Of a DNA stretch of 21,352 nt, positions 6,907-14,848 are shown in pieces (within the stretch, counting starts at the first letter, position 1; the number at the start of each line of letters is the position of its first letter). The notes below the pieces were generated by a model, which was not told the origin of the DNA, ran no database searches, and was given only the letters and a program-made list of their open reading frames with translations. The stretch spans positions 1 through 21,352 of the forward strand of contig CAKQJZ010000032.1 in NCBI GenBank assembly GCA_934247875.1, given 5' to 3'. The position numbers and the translations under genes were made by a program. Origin of the DNA: an uncultured Spirochaetales bacterium. Lineage in GTDB: Bacteria; Spirochaetota; Spirochaetia; Sphaerochaetales; Sphaerochaetaceae.

Positions 6907-8664
6907 ATGAGAATGTCCAATATGTTTTCCAAGACCTTGAGAGAGGCACCTAATGGTGCTGATTGCAAAGGCTATGAATATCTTTTAAGAGCTGGCTACA
7001 TCAGACAGATGGGCGCAGGTATCTTTTCATTGCTGCCACTTGGCTTCAGAGCAACAACCAAGATTCAGAGTATCGTAAGAGAAGAGATGAATGCTATTGG
7101 TGCAGAAGAGATCTTAATGCCACTTGTCAACCCAGCAGATATTTGGAAAGAGACAGGAAGATATTACTCTATAGATAAAGAAATGAGCCGCTTCCAGGAT
7201 AGAGTTGGAAGAGATATGGTTCTCGCAATGACACATGAAGAGGCTGTTACAGATATAGCTAGAGGTGAAATCGATAGCTATAAGAGACTGCCACTGCTTG
7301 TATATCAGATTCAGACTAAGTGGAGAGATGACCCAAGACCACGTGCAGGACTTATCAGAGTAAGAGAGTTCACAATGAAGGACTCCTACTCTTTCGATAA
7401 AGACTATGAAGGACTCGATAAAGTCTACAGAGCTCACTACAAAGCATATTTCAGAATCTACTCAAGATGCGGACTCCCAGTAATCGCAGTTGGTGCTGAC
7501 TCAGGCATGATGGGTGGTAAGGTATCTCATGAATATATGTACCTCTCTCCAATCGGAGAAGACACAATCATCACATGTCCTCATTGTGGCTATACAGCCA
7601 ACAGACAGGTTGCAACATTTCAGAAGGAATACTTCAAAGAAGAAGAGAAGCCTATTGAGAAAGTTGCAACCCCAGAGGCTAAGACTATCGAAGAGCTTTG
7701 CGCCTTCTTGAAAATCGAAGCAAGACAGACAGCTAAAGCAGTATTCATGGTTGGTTCATTCATCAATGACAAGAATGGCGAAGAGGAAGATAAGCTCATC
7801 GTTGCTATCGTCAGAGGCGATATGGACGTTGAAGAGTCTAAGCTCTCTAATGCTATCAGAGCAAATGCGCTGAGACCTGCACACGAGGAAGAGATTACAG
7901 CTTGCGGCATGGTTCCAGGCTTTGCATCTCCAATTGGCGCTAAAGGCAATTTCATCACAGTAGTAGATGACTCTGTAGCTAATTCAAACAACCTTGTTGC
8001 AGGAGCTAACGAAGCTGGTTACCACTTGAAGAATACTAACTTCAAGAGAGACTATGACGGAATCGTAAAAGATATCGCATCAGCTCGTGATGGCTTCAAG
8101 TGCCCAACATGCGGCGAGGCTCTTACAGTTTCAAAGGGCGTTGAAGTTGGTAACATCTTCCAGCTAGGAACACGCTACAGCGAAGCAATGAACTGCACAT
8201 ATCAAGATGAGAATGGCAAACAGAAGCCAGTTATCATGGGCTCTTATGGAATAGGTATCGGAAGACTCCTTGCATGCCTTGCAGAAGAGTACAATGATGA
8301 CTCAGGACTCTTACTCCCAATCTCAGTAGCCCCATACCAGGTTCACTTGATTTCTCTATTAAAGGACAGCTCTATCGGAGAGAAGATCTATGAAGACCTT
8401 ACTAAAGCAGGCATCGAAGTACTCTTTGACGATAGAAAAGAAACAGCAGGCGTTAAGTTTGCAGATGCAGATCTCATTGGACTACCTATCCGCTTAACAC
8501 TCGGAAACAGAAGCTACAAGGAAGGAAAAGTAGAAGTCAAGCTCAGAGCTAGCGGCGAAGAGACTAGCTACTTAATCGAAGACCTTGCAGATGAGATCAA
8601 GAAAGAGATAGCCAAAGAACAAGCTAAGATCGATGCAAACATCGTCGAAAAAGAACTTCAGTAA
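6907..8664 (+). CDS. proS: Proline--tRNA ligase
   Basis: Class II synthetase that charges tRNA-Pro, 585 residues, of the bacterial type with an inserted editing domain. The N-terminus MRMSNMFSKTLREAP is typical. Motif 2 is around 138-157 (KWRDDPRPRAGLIRVREF), the editing (INS) domain lies between about 220 and 390, and motif 3 is GSYGIGIGRLLACLAEEY. The C-terminal anticodon-binding domain contains GIEVLFDDRKETAGVKFADADLIGLPIR. The two cysteine pairs (CPHCGY, CPTCGEAL) are usual for this subtype. I chose the ATG at 6907, 9 nt after GAGGAG; an in-frame ATG at 6898 touches that site and is too close. In VGNIFQLGTRYS an asparagine stands where many ProRS have histidine. Confidence 0.97.
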   Translation: MRMSNMFSKTLREAPNGADCKGYEYLLRAGYIRQMGAGIFSLLPLGFRATTKIQSIVREEMNAIGAEEILMPLVNPADIWKETGRYYSIDKEMSRFQDRVGRDMVLAMTHEEAVTDIARGEIDSYKRLPLLVYQIQTKWRDDPRPRAGLIRVREFTMKDSYSFDKDYEGLDKVYRAHYKAYFRIYSRCGLPVIAVGADSGMMGGKVSHEYMYLSPIGEDTIITCPHCGYTANRQVATFQKEYFKEEEKPIEKVATPEAKTIEELCAFLKIEARQTAKAVFMVGSFINDKNGEEEDKLIVAIVRGDMDVEESKLSNAIRANALRPAHEEEITACGMVPGFASPIGAKGNFITVVDDSVANSNNLVAGANEAGYHLKNTNFKRDYDGIVKDIASARDGFKCPTCGEALTVSKGVEVGNIFQLGTRYSEAMNCTYQDENGKQKPVIMGSYGIGIGRLLACLAEEYNDDSGLLLPISVAPYQVHLISLLKDSSIGEKIYEDLTKAGIEVLFDDRKETAGVKFADADLIGLPIRLTLGNRSYKEGKVEVKLRASGEETSYLIEDLADEIKKEIAKEQAKIDANIVEKELQ

Positions 8665-8674
8665 TACACGCTAT

Positions 8675-8703
8675 GGGCTCTCACTTGAGGGCCCAATTCT
8701 TTC
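8675..8703 (+). terminator. Intrinsic terminator after proS
   Basis: GGGCTCTC (8675-8682) pairs with GAGGGCCC (8687-8694), an 8-bp stem with one G-T wobble and the loop ACTT, followed by the T-rich AATTCTTTC. It points rightward. It lies just before the stop of the convergent ATPase gene. Confidence 0.75.
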
Positions 8704-10020
8704 TCACATATCCTCAATGCTCAGTGTGGCCAACTCAGTCTTGTATCCAGGTATATTCTTCTTGAAGATTTCAGCCTTATGAGCAAGTTTCTCTTGATTG
8801 TATTTAGCTTTATTCCTCTTAACTTCATAAAGCGAGCAGCTCTTACCAAAAGAATCTATCGAGACTATGTCAATTTCATTCTGACCTTTGCTATCCCACC
8901 AAGGCCCTAGCATCGAGAATCCGCCTTTTTCTTTAAGAAGCTCTATAAAATACATTTCCAGTGTTTTACCTGTGAATGTATCGTAATCTCTACAAACGAT
9001 CTCACGAAGTCTATCGAATTGTTCCAGCTCAATTAAATTCTGATTTGGATAAACAAACCTGAAATAGAACTTCATATTGGCATCAATTATTTCCCAGTGA
9101 GCTCTTCTGCTTTCTTTTGAAGAGAATAGAGGCTTATTCTTCCTAATAACACAGAATATATTCTCTAGCTTCTCAATATATGCACCAGTATTCTTCCCTA
9201 TAACAGAATCTATCTCACTCTGTGTTGTGTATCCTTCTGCAATAAGACTGAGGATTGAGAAATAAATAGTATAATCCTTACCTATTTCTGATAACAAAAT
9301 ATCTTTTGCATCACTTAAAAATGGTGAATAAGGTTCTGTTGCAGCCTTAATCATCTCATCTTTTGTATATGCGCCACCATCAAGCAAAAGAGAAAGATAA
9401 CGAGGAACTCCACCAGTTAACATATATAGGCACAGTAAATCTTCATTGGAATAATCAGGATTATAGTCACTAAGGATTTCTTTTATAGTAGAAGGCGGAA
9501 AAGGCTTAAGAACAAGCTTTGCTGTGCTTCTTCCAAATAATGGTTCTTTGGAATTTTCAAATATCTTGACCATCATTGAGAAAATAGAACCAGATACAAT
9601 CAGATTCAGCTTAGAGTCATTTTTATATTTATCCCAAAGATTCTGCAAATCGGAAAAGAAAGACTCATTGATTTTCTGCAGATCCTGAAACTCATCAATC
9701 ACTAATGTAAAATGATTCTTCAATGAAAAAACAAAGATTTCATTAAATAAGTCTTTTAAACTATCAACTCTGCCAGAGATTCTCAGCCCTAAATCTGAAA
9801 GCAGACTCTCTTGCCACATTGATGCAAGTATTGGCTCTGCTGTCTTAGTCGTGTAAAGATAACAAGCCATTTCGCTTTGCTTCATTATCTGCCTAGCAAG
9901 TTCTGTCTTACCTATCCTTCGTCTACCCATTAGCAGCGTAAACGTAGCACTAGTTCTGGATTGACTTTCCATCTTCTTTAAGAGAGCCAACTCTCTTTCT
10001 CTGCCATAGAATCTCTTCAT
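8704..10020 (-). CDS. ATP-binding protein, AAA ATPase with DUF234-like nuclease-fold C-terminus
   Basis: A 438-residue P-loop ATPase of the archaeal/bacterial 'ATP-binding protein, DUF234' type. It begins FYGRERELALLKKM, then Walker A GRRRIGKT (32-39) and Walker B FTLVIDEFQDL (near 104-114). A middle region (TGGVPRYLSLL, then a winged-helix-like part) leads to the C-terminal domain, where E382-I-D384 and E399-V-K401 form the pattern of PD-(D/E)xK nuclease folds. The family is common but its function is poorly known. There is no Shine-Dalgarno; the -10 lies 6 nt before the ATG, so the mRNA should be leaderless, and a perfect palindrome fills the promoter spacer, suggesting repression. It is a single-gene unit, probably accessory. 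Confidence 0.88.
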   Translation of the reverse strand: MKRFYGRERELALLKKMESQSRTSATFTLLMGRRRIGKTELARQIMKQSEMACYLYTTKTAEPILASMWQESLLSDLGLRISGRVDSLKDLFNEIFVFSLKNHFTLVIDEFQDLQKINESFFSDLQNLWDKYKNDSKLNLIVSGSIFSMMVKIFENSKEPLFGRSTAKLVLKPFPPSTIKEILSDYNPDYSNEDLLCLYMLTGGVPRYLSLLLDGGAYTKDEMIKAATEPYSPFLSDAKDILLSEIGKDYTIYFSILSLIAEGYTTQSEIDSVIGKNTGAYIEKLENIFCVIRKNKPLFSSKESRRAHWEIIDANMKFYFRFVYPNQNLIELEQFDRLREIVCRDYDTFTGKTLEMYFIELLKEKGGFSMLGPWWDSKGQNEIDIVSIDSFGKSCSLYEVKRNKAKYNQEKLAHKAEIFKKNIPGYKTELATLSIEDM

Positions 10021-10026
10021 ATAATT

Positions 10027-10055
10027 ATTTTAATAGCCATTAAGTTAATGGTCAA
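10027..10055 (-). promoter_or_regulatory. ATPase promoter with palindromic operator
   Basis: On the minus strand, TTGACC (10050-10055), a 17-nt spacer and TAAAAT (10027-10032), each 5 of 6 matches to consensus, ending 6 nt before the ATG. CCATTAA (10037-10043) and TTAATGG (10045-10051) form a perfect 15-bp palindrome around one central base. It fills the spacer and overlaps the -35, as a repressor site would. Confidence 0.7.
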
Positions 10056-10070
10056 TAAAATAACGAGAAC

Positions 10071-10163
10071 CTACTTCTGTTCCCTGAATTCTTGAGGTGT
10101 ACATCCATACATCTTCTTGAATCTAGAGCAAAAATATTGCGCACATGCCGCTTCTAATAACAT
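10071..10163 (-). pseudogene. C-terminal remnant of an AraC-family transcriptional regulator
   Basis: The minus strand encodes a 30-residue frame ending in QYFCSRFKKMYGCTPQEFRE and a stop at 10071-10073. This matches the last helix of the AraC-family DNA-binding domain (consensus YFsrxFKKxxGxTPxxyR). Upstream, the residues preceding it (LLEAACA) are already degraded, and a TAG stop lies in frame immediately before the ATG at 10161-10163; no other part of the regulator is recognisable up to the kinase gene. The gene would have been transcribed divergently from the kinase operon, the common position for an AraC-type activator of sugar genes. Most of it has been deleted or has decayed. Confidence 0.8.
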
Positions 10164-10203
10164 CTAGATAAAAGCATTTGAATAATCTGTTCTTGTTTGC
10201 AAA

Positions 10204-10271
10204 TTATCAGATAAAATAGAGCACATAATACATTTCACAAAACAAACTCACATACAATTTATCAGAGAGGG
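10204..10271 (+). promoter_or_regulatory. Kinase-epimerase operon promoter region
   Basis: TACAAT (10253-10258) is a good -10 ending 6 nt before the ribosome binding site GAGAGGG (10265-10271), but no convincing -35 exists at 15-18 nt. This is typical of activator-dependent promoters. TTATCAGATAA (10204-10214) is a short palindrome, and its half TTATCAGA recurs at 10259-10266, 55 bp downstream. These could be regulator sites. The rest of 10021-10276 holds the AraC remnant and the divergent ATPase promoter. Confidence 0.4.
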
Positions 10272-10276
10272 CAACG

Positions 10277-11839
10277 ATGAATCTAAAAGATACAGTTATT
10301 GGTTTGGAACTTGGTTCAACTAGGATTAAGGCAGTGCTTGTAGGCAAAGATTATTCAGTTATTGCATCAGGAGACTATAGCTGGGAAAACTCTTTAATAG
10401 ATGGAATCTGGACATATGACATTGATGAAGTCAAGAAAGGACTGCAAGCTTGTTTCTGTTCTCTTAAAGCAAACTTCAAAGACAAATATGGCACTACACT
10501 TAATGAAACTGGAGCAATAGGAATTTCTGCAATGATGCATGGCTATATTGCACTTGATAAGGATGACAACCTGCTAGCTCCTTTCAGAACATGGCGCAAT
10601 ACAATCACAGAACAAGCTTCAGAAATACTTACTGAAAGATTCAATTTCAATATTCCTCAAAGGTGGTCAATAGCTCATCTTTATCAAGCTATTCTAAACA
10701 AAGAACCACATATAAAAAAGCTTGATAGAGTGTTCACTCTTTCAGCTTTCGTTCATTATCTTTTAACTGGACAATTTGTTATAGGAACCGGAGATGCCTC
10801 AGGAATGTTTCCAATAGACAGCAACACTTCAGACTATGATGAAACAATGAAGGAATCATTCAATTCAATCCTTAAATACGAAGGCTTAAACATTAAACTT
10901 GAAGATCTATTTCCTCGCCCTTTGAATGCTGGTGAAGCTGCTGGATACCTTACAGAAAGAGGAGCCAAACTACTCGATCCAGCAGGTGAATTCAAGAGTG
11001 GAATCTTGATGGCTCCACCAGAGGGTGATGCAGGAACAGGAATGGTTGCAACAAACTCTGTAGCAGTACATACAGGAAACGTAAGCGCAGGCACAAGTGA
11101 CTTTGCGATGGTTGTTCTAGACCACATGCCAAAGCTTCATCGAGAACTTGATTTAGTTACAACACCAAGTGGGGAAGCTGTTGCTATGGTTCATTGCAAT
11201 AACTGTACAACTGATATAAATAGCTGGATTAACCTATTTGGAGAATTTTCAGAAGAAGCAGGATTGAAGCTGGATAAAAATAAGCTTTTCAGCCTACTCT
11301 ACTCTATTTCTCTAAAAGGTGCCCCTGATTGTGATGGTCTAGTCAGCTGCAACTATTACTCAGGAGAAGGTGTAACAGATCTGAATAAAGGCATGCCTAT
11401 TTTTACACATAAGCCAGATAAACCAGTTTCATTAGCTTCATTCATGAGATGCCATATGTACTCTGCTCTTGCAACACTCAAAATTGGCATGGATATCCTA
11501 AAAGAAGAAAACGTGCAAATCGACCGAATGCTTGGTCATGGTGGCTACTTCAAAACTCCAGATGTAGGCCAGTTAATGCTATCAGCTGCTATTGGAACTC
11601 CTGTATCTGTAATGGAAACAGCAGGAGAAGGCGGCCCTTATGGAATGGCACTGCTTGCTTCTTATGCACTATGCAAAGAGAATAAAACCCTTGCAAAATA
11701 CCTTGATGAGAAAGTCTTCAAAGGTGCTAAATTAAAAACATTGATGGCTTCTAATGAAGATATTGAAGGCTTTAATAAGTTCATGGTTTCATATAATAAG
11801 ATTCTTGAAATTGAGAAAAAGGCTTTGGAGGTTTTCTAA
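10277..11839 (+). CDS. FGGY-family carbohydrate kinase, probable L-ribulokinase
   Basis: A 520-residue sugar kinase with two actin-like domains. The N-terminal phosphate loop reads GLELGSTRIKAVLV (9-22). The proposed catalytic aspartate is D251 in PPEGDAGTGMVATN, followed by HTGNVSAGTSDFAMVV; the C-terminal FGGY-type region includes DRMLGHGGYFKTPDVGQLMLSAAIGTPVSVMETAGEGGPYG. The close match to kinases next to araD in other gut bacteria, and the overlap with an epimerase gene here, favour L-ribulose (or L-xylulose) as substrate; classical AraB is longer, so I leave the symbol empty. GAGAGGG lies 5 nt before the ATG. No isomerase or transporter gene is present in the window, so the pathway is incomplete here. 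Confidence 0.85.
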   Translation: MNLKDTVIGLELGSTRIKAVLVGKDYSVIASGDYSWENSLIDGIWTYDIDEVKKGLQACFCSLKANFKDKYGTTLNETGAIGISAMMHGYIALDKDDNLLAPFRTWRNTITEQASEILTERFNFNIPQRWSIAHLYQAILNKEPHIKKLDRVFTLSAFVHYLLTGQFVIGTGDASGMFPIDSNTSDYDETMKESFNSILKYEGLNIKLEDLFPRPLNAGEAAGYLTERGAKLLDPAGEFKSGILMAPPEGDAGTGMVATNSVAVHTGNVSAGTSDFAMVVLDHMPKLHRELDLVTTPSGEAVAMVHCNNCTTDINSWINLFGEFSEEAGLKLDKNKLFSLLYSISLKGAPDCDGLVSCNYYSGEGVTDLNKGMPIFTHKPDKPVSLASFMRCHMYSALATLKIGMDILKEENVQIDRMLGHGGYFKTPDVGQLMLSAAIGTPVSVMETAGEGGPYGMALLASYALCKENKTLAKYLDEKVFKGAKLKTLMASNEDIEGFNKFMVSYNKILEIEKKALEVF

Positions 11840-12528
11840 TGCTTGAAGAGCTTAAAAAGAAAGTACTGGAAGCTAATCTATTGCTTCCAAAACATAATCT
11901 AGTTACTTTCACATGGGGTAACGTCTCTGAAATCGATAGAGAGAAAGGACTTGTAGTCATAAAACCATCTGGAGTTTCTTATGAGACAATGAAAGCAGAA
12001 GATATGGTAGTACTTGATCTTGATGGAAACATTGTAGATGGAAAACTCAGGCCTTCTTCTGATACACCTACTCACCTAGAGCTATATAAAGCATTTCCTG
12101 AAATAGGCGGCATAGTTCATACGCACTCAAGATGGGCAACTACATTTGCGCAGGCTGGGCTTCCAATCAGACCAATGGGAACAACTCATGCAGACTATTT
12201 CTATGGTCCAATTCCATGTGCAAGAGCACTCACAAAAGAAGAAATTGAAGGCGAATATGAGAAGAATACTGGCCTAGTTATAATCGAAACATTCAAAGAT
12301 ATTGATGAGAATGCTGTTCCAGGCGTTCTAGTCAAAAACCATGGACCTTTTGCGTGGGGTAAAGATTCTCTAGATGCAGTACATAATGCAGTTGTAATGG
12401 AAGAAGTTGCATTCATGGACTGGCATGCAGAGATGATCAACCCAGAAGCTGGAGATTGCCCTGAATATCTTATGAACAAACATTACTACAGAAAGCATGG
12501 AGCACATGCCTACTATGGTCAGAAATAA
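11839..12528 (+). CDS. araD: L-ribulose-5-phosphate 4-epimerase
   Basis: Interconverts L-ribulose-5-phosphate and D-xylulose-5-phosphate, the last step of L-arabinose (and L-ascorbate/L-xylulose) use before the pentose phosphate pathway. The 229-residue protein follows E. coli AraD along its whole length. It keeps D75 (RPSSDTPTH), the zinc histidines H94 and H96 (GIVHTHSR) and H168 (VKNHGPFAWG), the catalytic D119 (TTHADYFYGPIPC) and the C-terminal tyrosine Y226 (AYYGQK). The start overlaps the kinase stop by one base (TAATG), with GGAGG (11827-11831) 7 nt upstream, so the two are made together. UlaF and SgbE are close homologues; the partner kinase makes an arabinose- or ribulose-type role most likely. 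Confidence 0.93.
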   Translation: MLEELKKKVLEANLLLPKHNLVTFTWGNVSEIDREKGLVVIKPSGVSYETMKAEDMVVLDLDGNIVDGKLRPSSDTPTHLELYKAFPEIGGIVHTHSRWATTFAQAGLPIRPMGTTHADYFYGPIPCARALTKEEIEGEYEKNTGLVIIETFKDIDENAVPGVLVKNHGPFAWGKDSLDAVHNAVVMEEVAFMDWHAEMINPEAGDCPEYLMNKHYYRKHGAHAYYGQK

Positions 12529-12540
12529 TATCTAATGGCA

Positions 12541-12572
12541 TAAACAAATCCCCTCATATTTCTACAAGGGGA
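12541..12572 (-). terminator. Putative terminator after the alpha-glucosidase gene
   Basis: TCCCCT (12549-12554) and AGGGGA (12567-12572) form a 6-bp stem with a 12-nt loop. On the minus strand it is followed by a T-rich stretch (TTTGTTTA), so it best serves the leftward glucosidase gene; it could also slow transcripts leaving araD. The long loop and short tail make it a weak candidate. Confidence 0.45.
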
Positions 12573-12597
12573 CAACGGAAGGAACCAATATTACATT

Positions 12598-14244
12598 TCA
12601 GTTCTTCTTGAGTACTACAACTTCATATGGTTCTAATGAGTCGATAGTGCCACTATAAGACTTATCATAGTTCTTAAGAACTACAGAATATGATGAGATA
12701 TCATAAGAAGCAGCAACTTCAGCTTTTGAGAAGTTTCCAATAACCAGATACTCATCACTCTCTTTAAATCGTCTATATGAGAATAGGTATTCTGAGTCAA
12801 AATCAATAAACTCAAATTCCCCTCGCCTTAGTACTTCACTGCTCTTTCTGAGAGCTATCAGCTCTTTGTAGTAAAATAGGATTGAGTCTTTATCGCTTTT
12901 TTCCTTCTCTACATTGATTTCTTTGTAGTTAGGGTTTGTATTGAGCCAAGGCTTTCCATGCGAGAAACCACCGTTAATACTCTCATCCCATTGCATAGGA
13001 GATCTTGCGTTATCACGGGAGATTGACTGCGCATAGCTAAATGCATCTGCTTCGCTCTTGCCCTTCTTCATCTCAAGCTCGTAGATATTCTTCATGTCGA
13101 TATCGTTATAGTCACTGATTGACTCATAGTAGACATTCGTCATTCCAATCTCTTCACCTTGGAAGATGAAAGGAGTACCTGGAAGAAGCTCTGTGATAGT
13201 TGCTAAGAACTTAGCAGAGAGAACTCTGTATTCTTTATCGTCTCCATAAAGTGAGACTTGTCTTGGCTTATCATGGTTAGATAAGAATCTTGCCCACCAT
13301 CCGTCTTTTGAGAGTACATCATAGCTGCTCTTTATATCTCTCTTCATCTTAAGCGGAGACCAAGTCTCAATCTCAACAATCGGAGGAACGAATGGGATAG
13401 CCATATTGAACTCTTTTCTGGAGTCACTTGCGTAATTGAAGTGGTCTTCAGTGCTATAGCAGCAGACTTCTCCGACAGACATTGCATTGTATTTATCAAA
13501 GCCTTTAGTTCTGAGCATGCTTATAAGGCGATGCGTGCCAGGTCTGTTGCTGTTGATATCGAGTGCAAATGCATACCCTGATACATCCACAGGATTTGGA
13601 GAGTAATCAAAGTCTGCTTTATCAAGGTAACTGATTGCGTCTACTCTGAAGCCATCAACACCCTTCTCACACCAGAAAGAAATCAGATCTAGAACCTCTT
13701 TGTGCACTTTCTCACTTTTCCAGTTGAGGTCTGGCTGACCTTTGCTGAATGTATGGAGGTAGTACTGGTCTCTTGCCTCTACATACTCCCACGCACTGCC
13801 GCCAAAAGCTGCAGCCCAGTTGTTTGGCTTATCACGCCAGATGTAGTAATCACTGTATTCATTGTCTTTTGAAGAAGAGGATGATAAGAACCATGGATGC
13901 ATGTTTGATGTGTGGTTAACAACTAAATCCATGATTACATAGATGCCAAGCTCATGACAGCGCTCTACGTATCTATCAAAGTCTTCCATAGTTCCAAATC
14001 TAGGATCTATGTCTCTATAGTCTGAGATATCATAGCCATTATCGACAAATGGAGACTTATATATAGGAGATAGCCAGATAGCATTGATGCCTAGCTCTTT
14101 CAAGTATGGCAGCTTCTCGATTATGCCCTTCAGATCTCCTATTCCATCATCATTTCCATCCATGAAGCTCATAGGATAGATCTGATATACAACAAGGTCT
14201 TTATACCAATCTTTATCGCTTCTTTTTATAATCAAATCACTCAT
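12598..14244 (-). CDS. GH13 alpha-glucosidase (oligo-1,6-glucosidase/maltase type)
   Basis: A cytoplasmic glycoside hydrolase family 13 enzyme of 548 residues that releases glucose from short alpha-glucosides; no signal peptide. It starts with DWYKDLVVYQIYPMSFMDGNDDGIGDLKGI, typical of subfamily 31. The barrel motifs are complete: DLVVNHTS, nucleophile D202 (GVDGFRVDAIS), acid/base E259 (SVGEVC) and D325 (FLSNHDKPR), plus the usual ARSPMQWD. The residue after the nucleophile is alanine, which does not decide between 1,4- and 1,6-linked substrates; trehalose-6-phosphate hydrolase is another relative. I chose the ATG at 14244; a TTG two codons upstream is possible. No Shine-Dalgarno is present and a -10-like TAATAT lies 6 nt upstream, so the mRNA may be leaderless. 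Confidence 0.9.
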   Translation of the reverse strand: MSDLIIKRSDKDWYKDLVVYQIYPMSFMDGNDDGIGDLKGIIEKLPYLKELGINAIWLSPIYKSPFVDNGYDISDYRDIDPRFGTMEDFDRYVERCHELGIYVIMDLVVNHTSNMHPWFLSSSSSKDNEYSDYYIWRDKPNNWAAAFGGSAWEYVEARDQYYLHTFSKGQPDLNWKSEKVHKEVLDLISFWCEKGVDGFRVDAISYLDKADFDYSPNPVDVSGYAFALDINSNRPGTHRLISMLRTKGFDKYNAMSVGEVCCYSTEDHFNYASDSRKEFNMAIPFVPPIVEIETWSPLKMKRDIKSSYDVLSKDGWWARFLSNHDKPRQVSLYGDDKEYRVLSAKFLATITELLPGTPFIFQGEEIGMTNVYYESISDYNDIDMKNIYELEMKKGKSEADAFSYAQSISRDNARSPMQWDESINGGFSHGKPWLNTNPNYKEINVEKEKSDKDSILFYYKELIALRKSSEVLRRGEFEFIDFDSEYLFSYRRFKESDEYLVIGNFSKAEVAASYDISSYSVVLKNYDKSYSGTIDSLEPYEVVVLKKN

Positions 14245-14250
14245 GGCCAA

Positions 14251-14279
14251 ATATTAGCGCAGATGAAAAGTATTGAAAA
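14251..14279 (-). promoter_or_regulatory. Candidate alpha-glucosidase promoter
   Basis: On the minus strand, TTTTCA (14274-14279), a 17-nt spacer and TAATAT (14251-14256), ending 6 nt before the ATG. The -35 lies inside the T-rich tail of the upstream terminator, so the end of one transcription unit and the start of the next share bases. Confidence 0.5.
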
Positions 14280-14303
14280 TGGCCCCACTTTCAGTGTGAG
14301 GCC
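14271..14303 (-). terminator. Terminator after the ankyrin gene
   Basis: GGCCTCAC (minus strand, 14303-14296) pairs with GTGGGGCC (14288-14281), 8 bp with one G-T wobble and a 7-nt loop, followed by ATTTTCAATA. It separates the ankyrin gene from the glucosidase gene. Confidence 0.65.
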
Positions 14304-14325
14304 ATAGAATAGAGTTCTAGATATC

Positions 14326-14838
14326 TTAGTTAGCACCTTTCTCTTTGAGAAGGTTGATAAGATATAGTCTCTTTGATGCTTTAGCATACTCAAGAACTGA
14401 GTGTCCCTGATAGTCTCTTGCGTTGATATCTGCACCGCACTTGATAAGCTCTGTTGAGATCTTTGTCTCTGGGTTGCTGTTTACAGCCATTACGAGAGCT
14501 GTCTCACCAAGATAGTTTCTAGCGTCAATATTAGCGCCAGCAGCAAGAAGAGCATCGATGACTTTTGGGTTCTTTGAGCTGTTAGCTGCGAGATGAAGTG
14601 AGTTTGATCTGTACTTAGGCTCAGCTTCATTGATGTCTGCACCTGCAGCAATCAAAGCATTGAGGACTGCAACACAGTGATTGTACTGAGATGCAAGCAT
14701 TACAGGAGTAAGTCCCCACTCGTTATGGGTGTTGATGTCTGCGCCCTTCTCAATCAGCTCCTTGATGTCCTTAGCCTTTGTAGCGCTGATAGCTGCTGCT
14801 AAAAGCTTCTTATTAACTGATTCACTTGTCTTTGCCAT
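14326..14838 (-). CDS. Ankyrin-repeat protein
   Basis: A 170-residue protein made almost wholly of ankyrin repeats, about four: NEWGLTPVMLASQYNH..., RSNSLHLAANSSKN..., YLGETALVMAVNSNP... and YQGHSVLEYAKASKR..., each closing with a helix and an AGADIN-type turn. Ankyrin repeats bind other proteins; the partner is unknown. There is no signal peptide, membrane segment or second domain, so it probably works in the cytoplasm. AGGAGG lies 5 nt before the ATG, the best Shine-Dalgarno in the window. The promoter and a perfect 22-bp palindrome lie just upstream, implying regulated expression. It is a single-gene unit, closed by its own terminator, divergent from adenosine deaminase. Confidence 0.88.
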   Translation of the reverse strand: MAKTSESVNKKLLAAAISATKAKDIKELIEKGADINTHNEWGLTPVMLASQYNHCVAVLNALIAAGADINEAEPKYRSNSLHLAANSSKNPKVIDALLAAGANIDARNYLGETALVMAVNSNPETKISTELIKCGADINARDYQGHSVLEYAKASKRLYLINLLKEKGAN

Positions 14839-14848
14839 ATTTTCCTCC

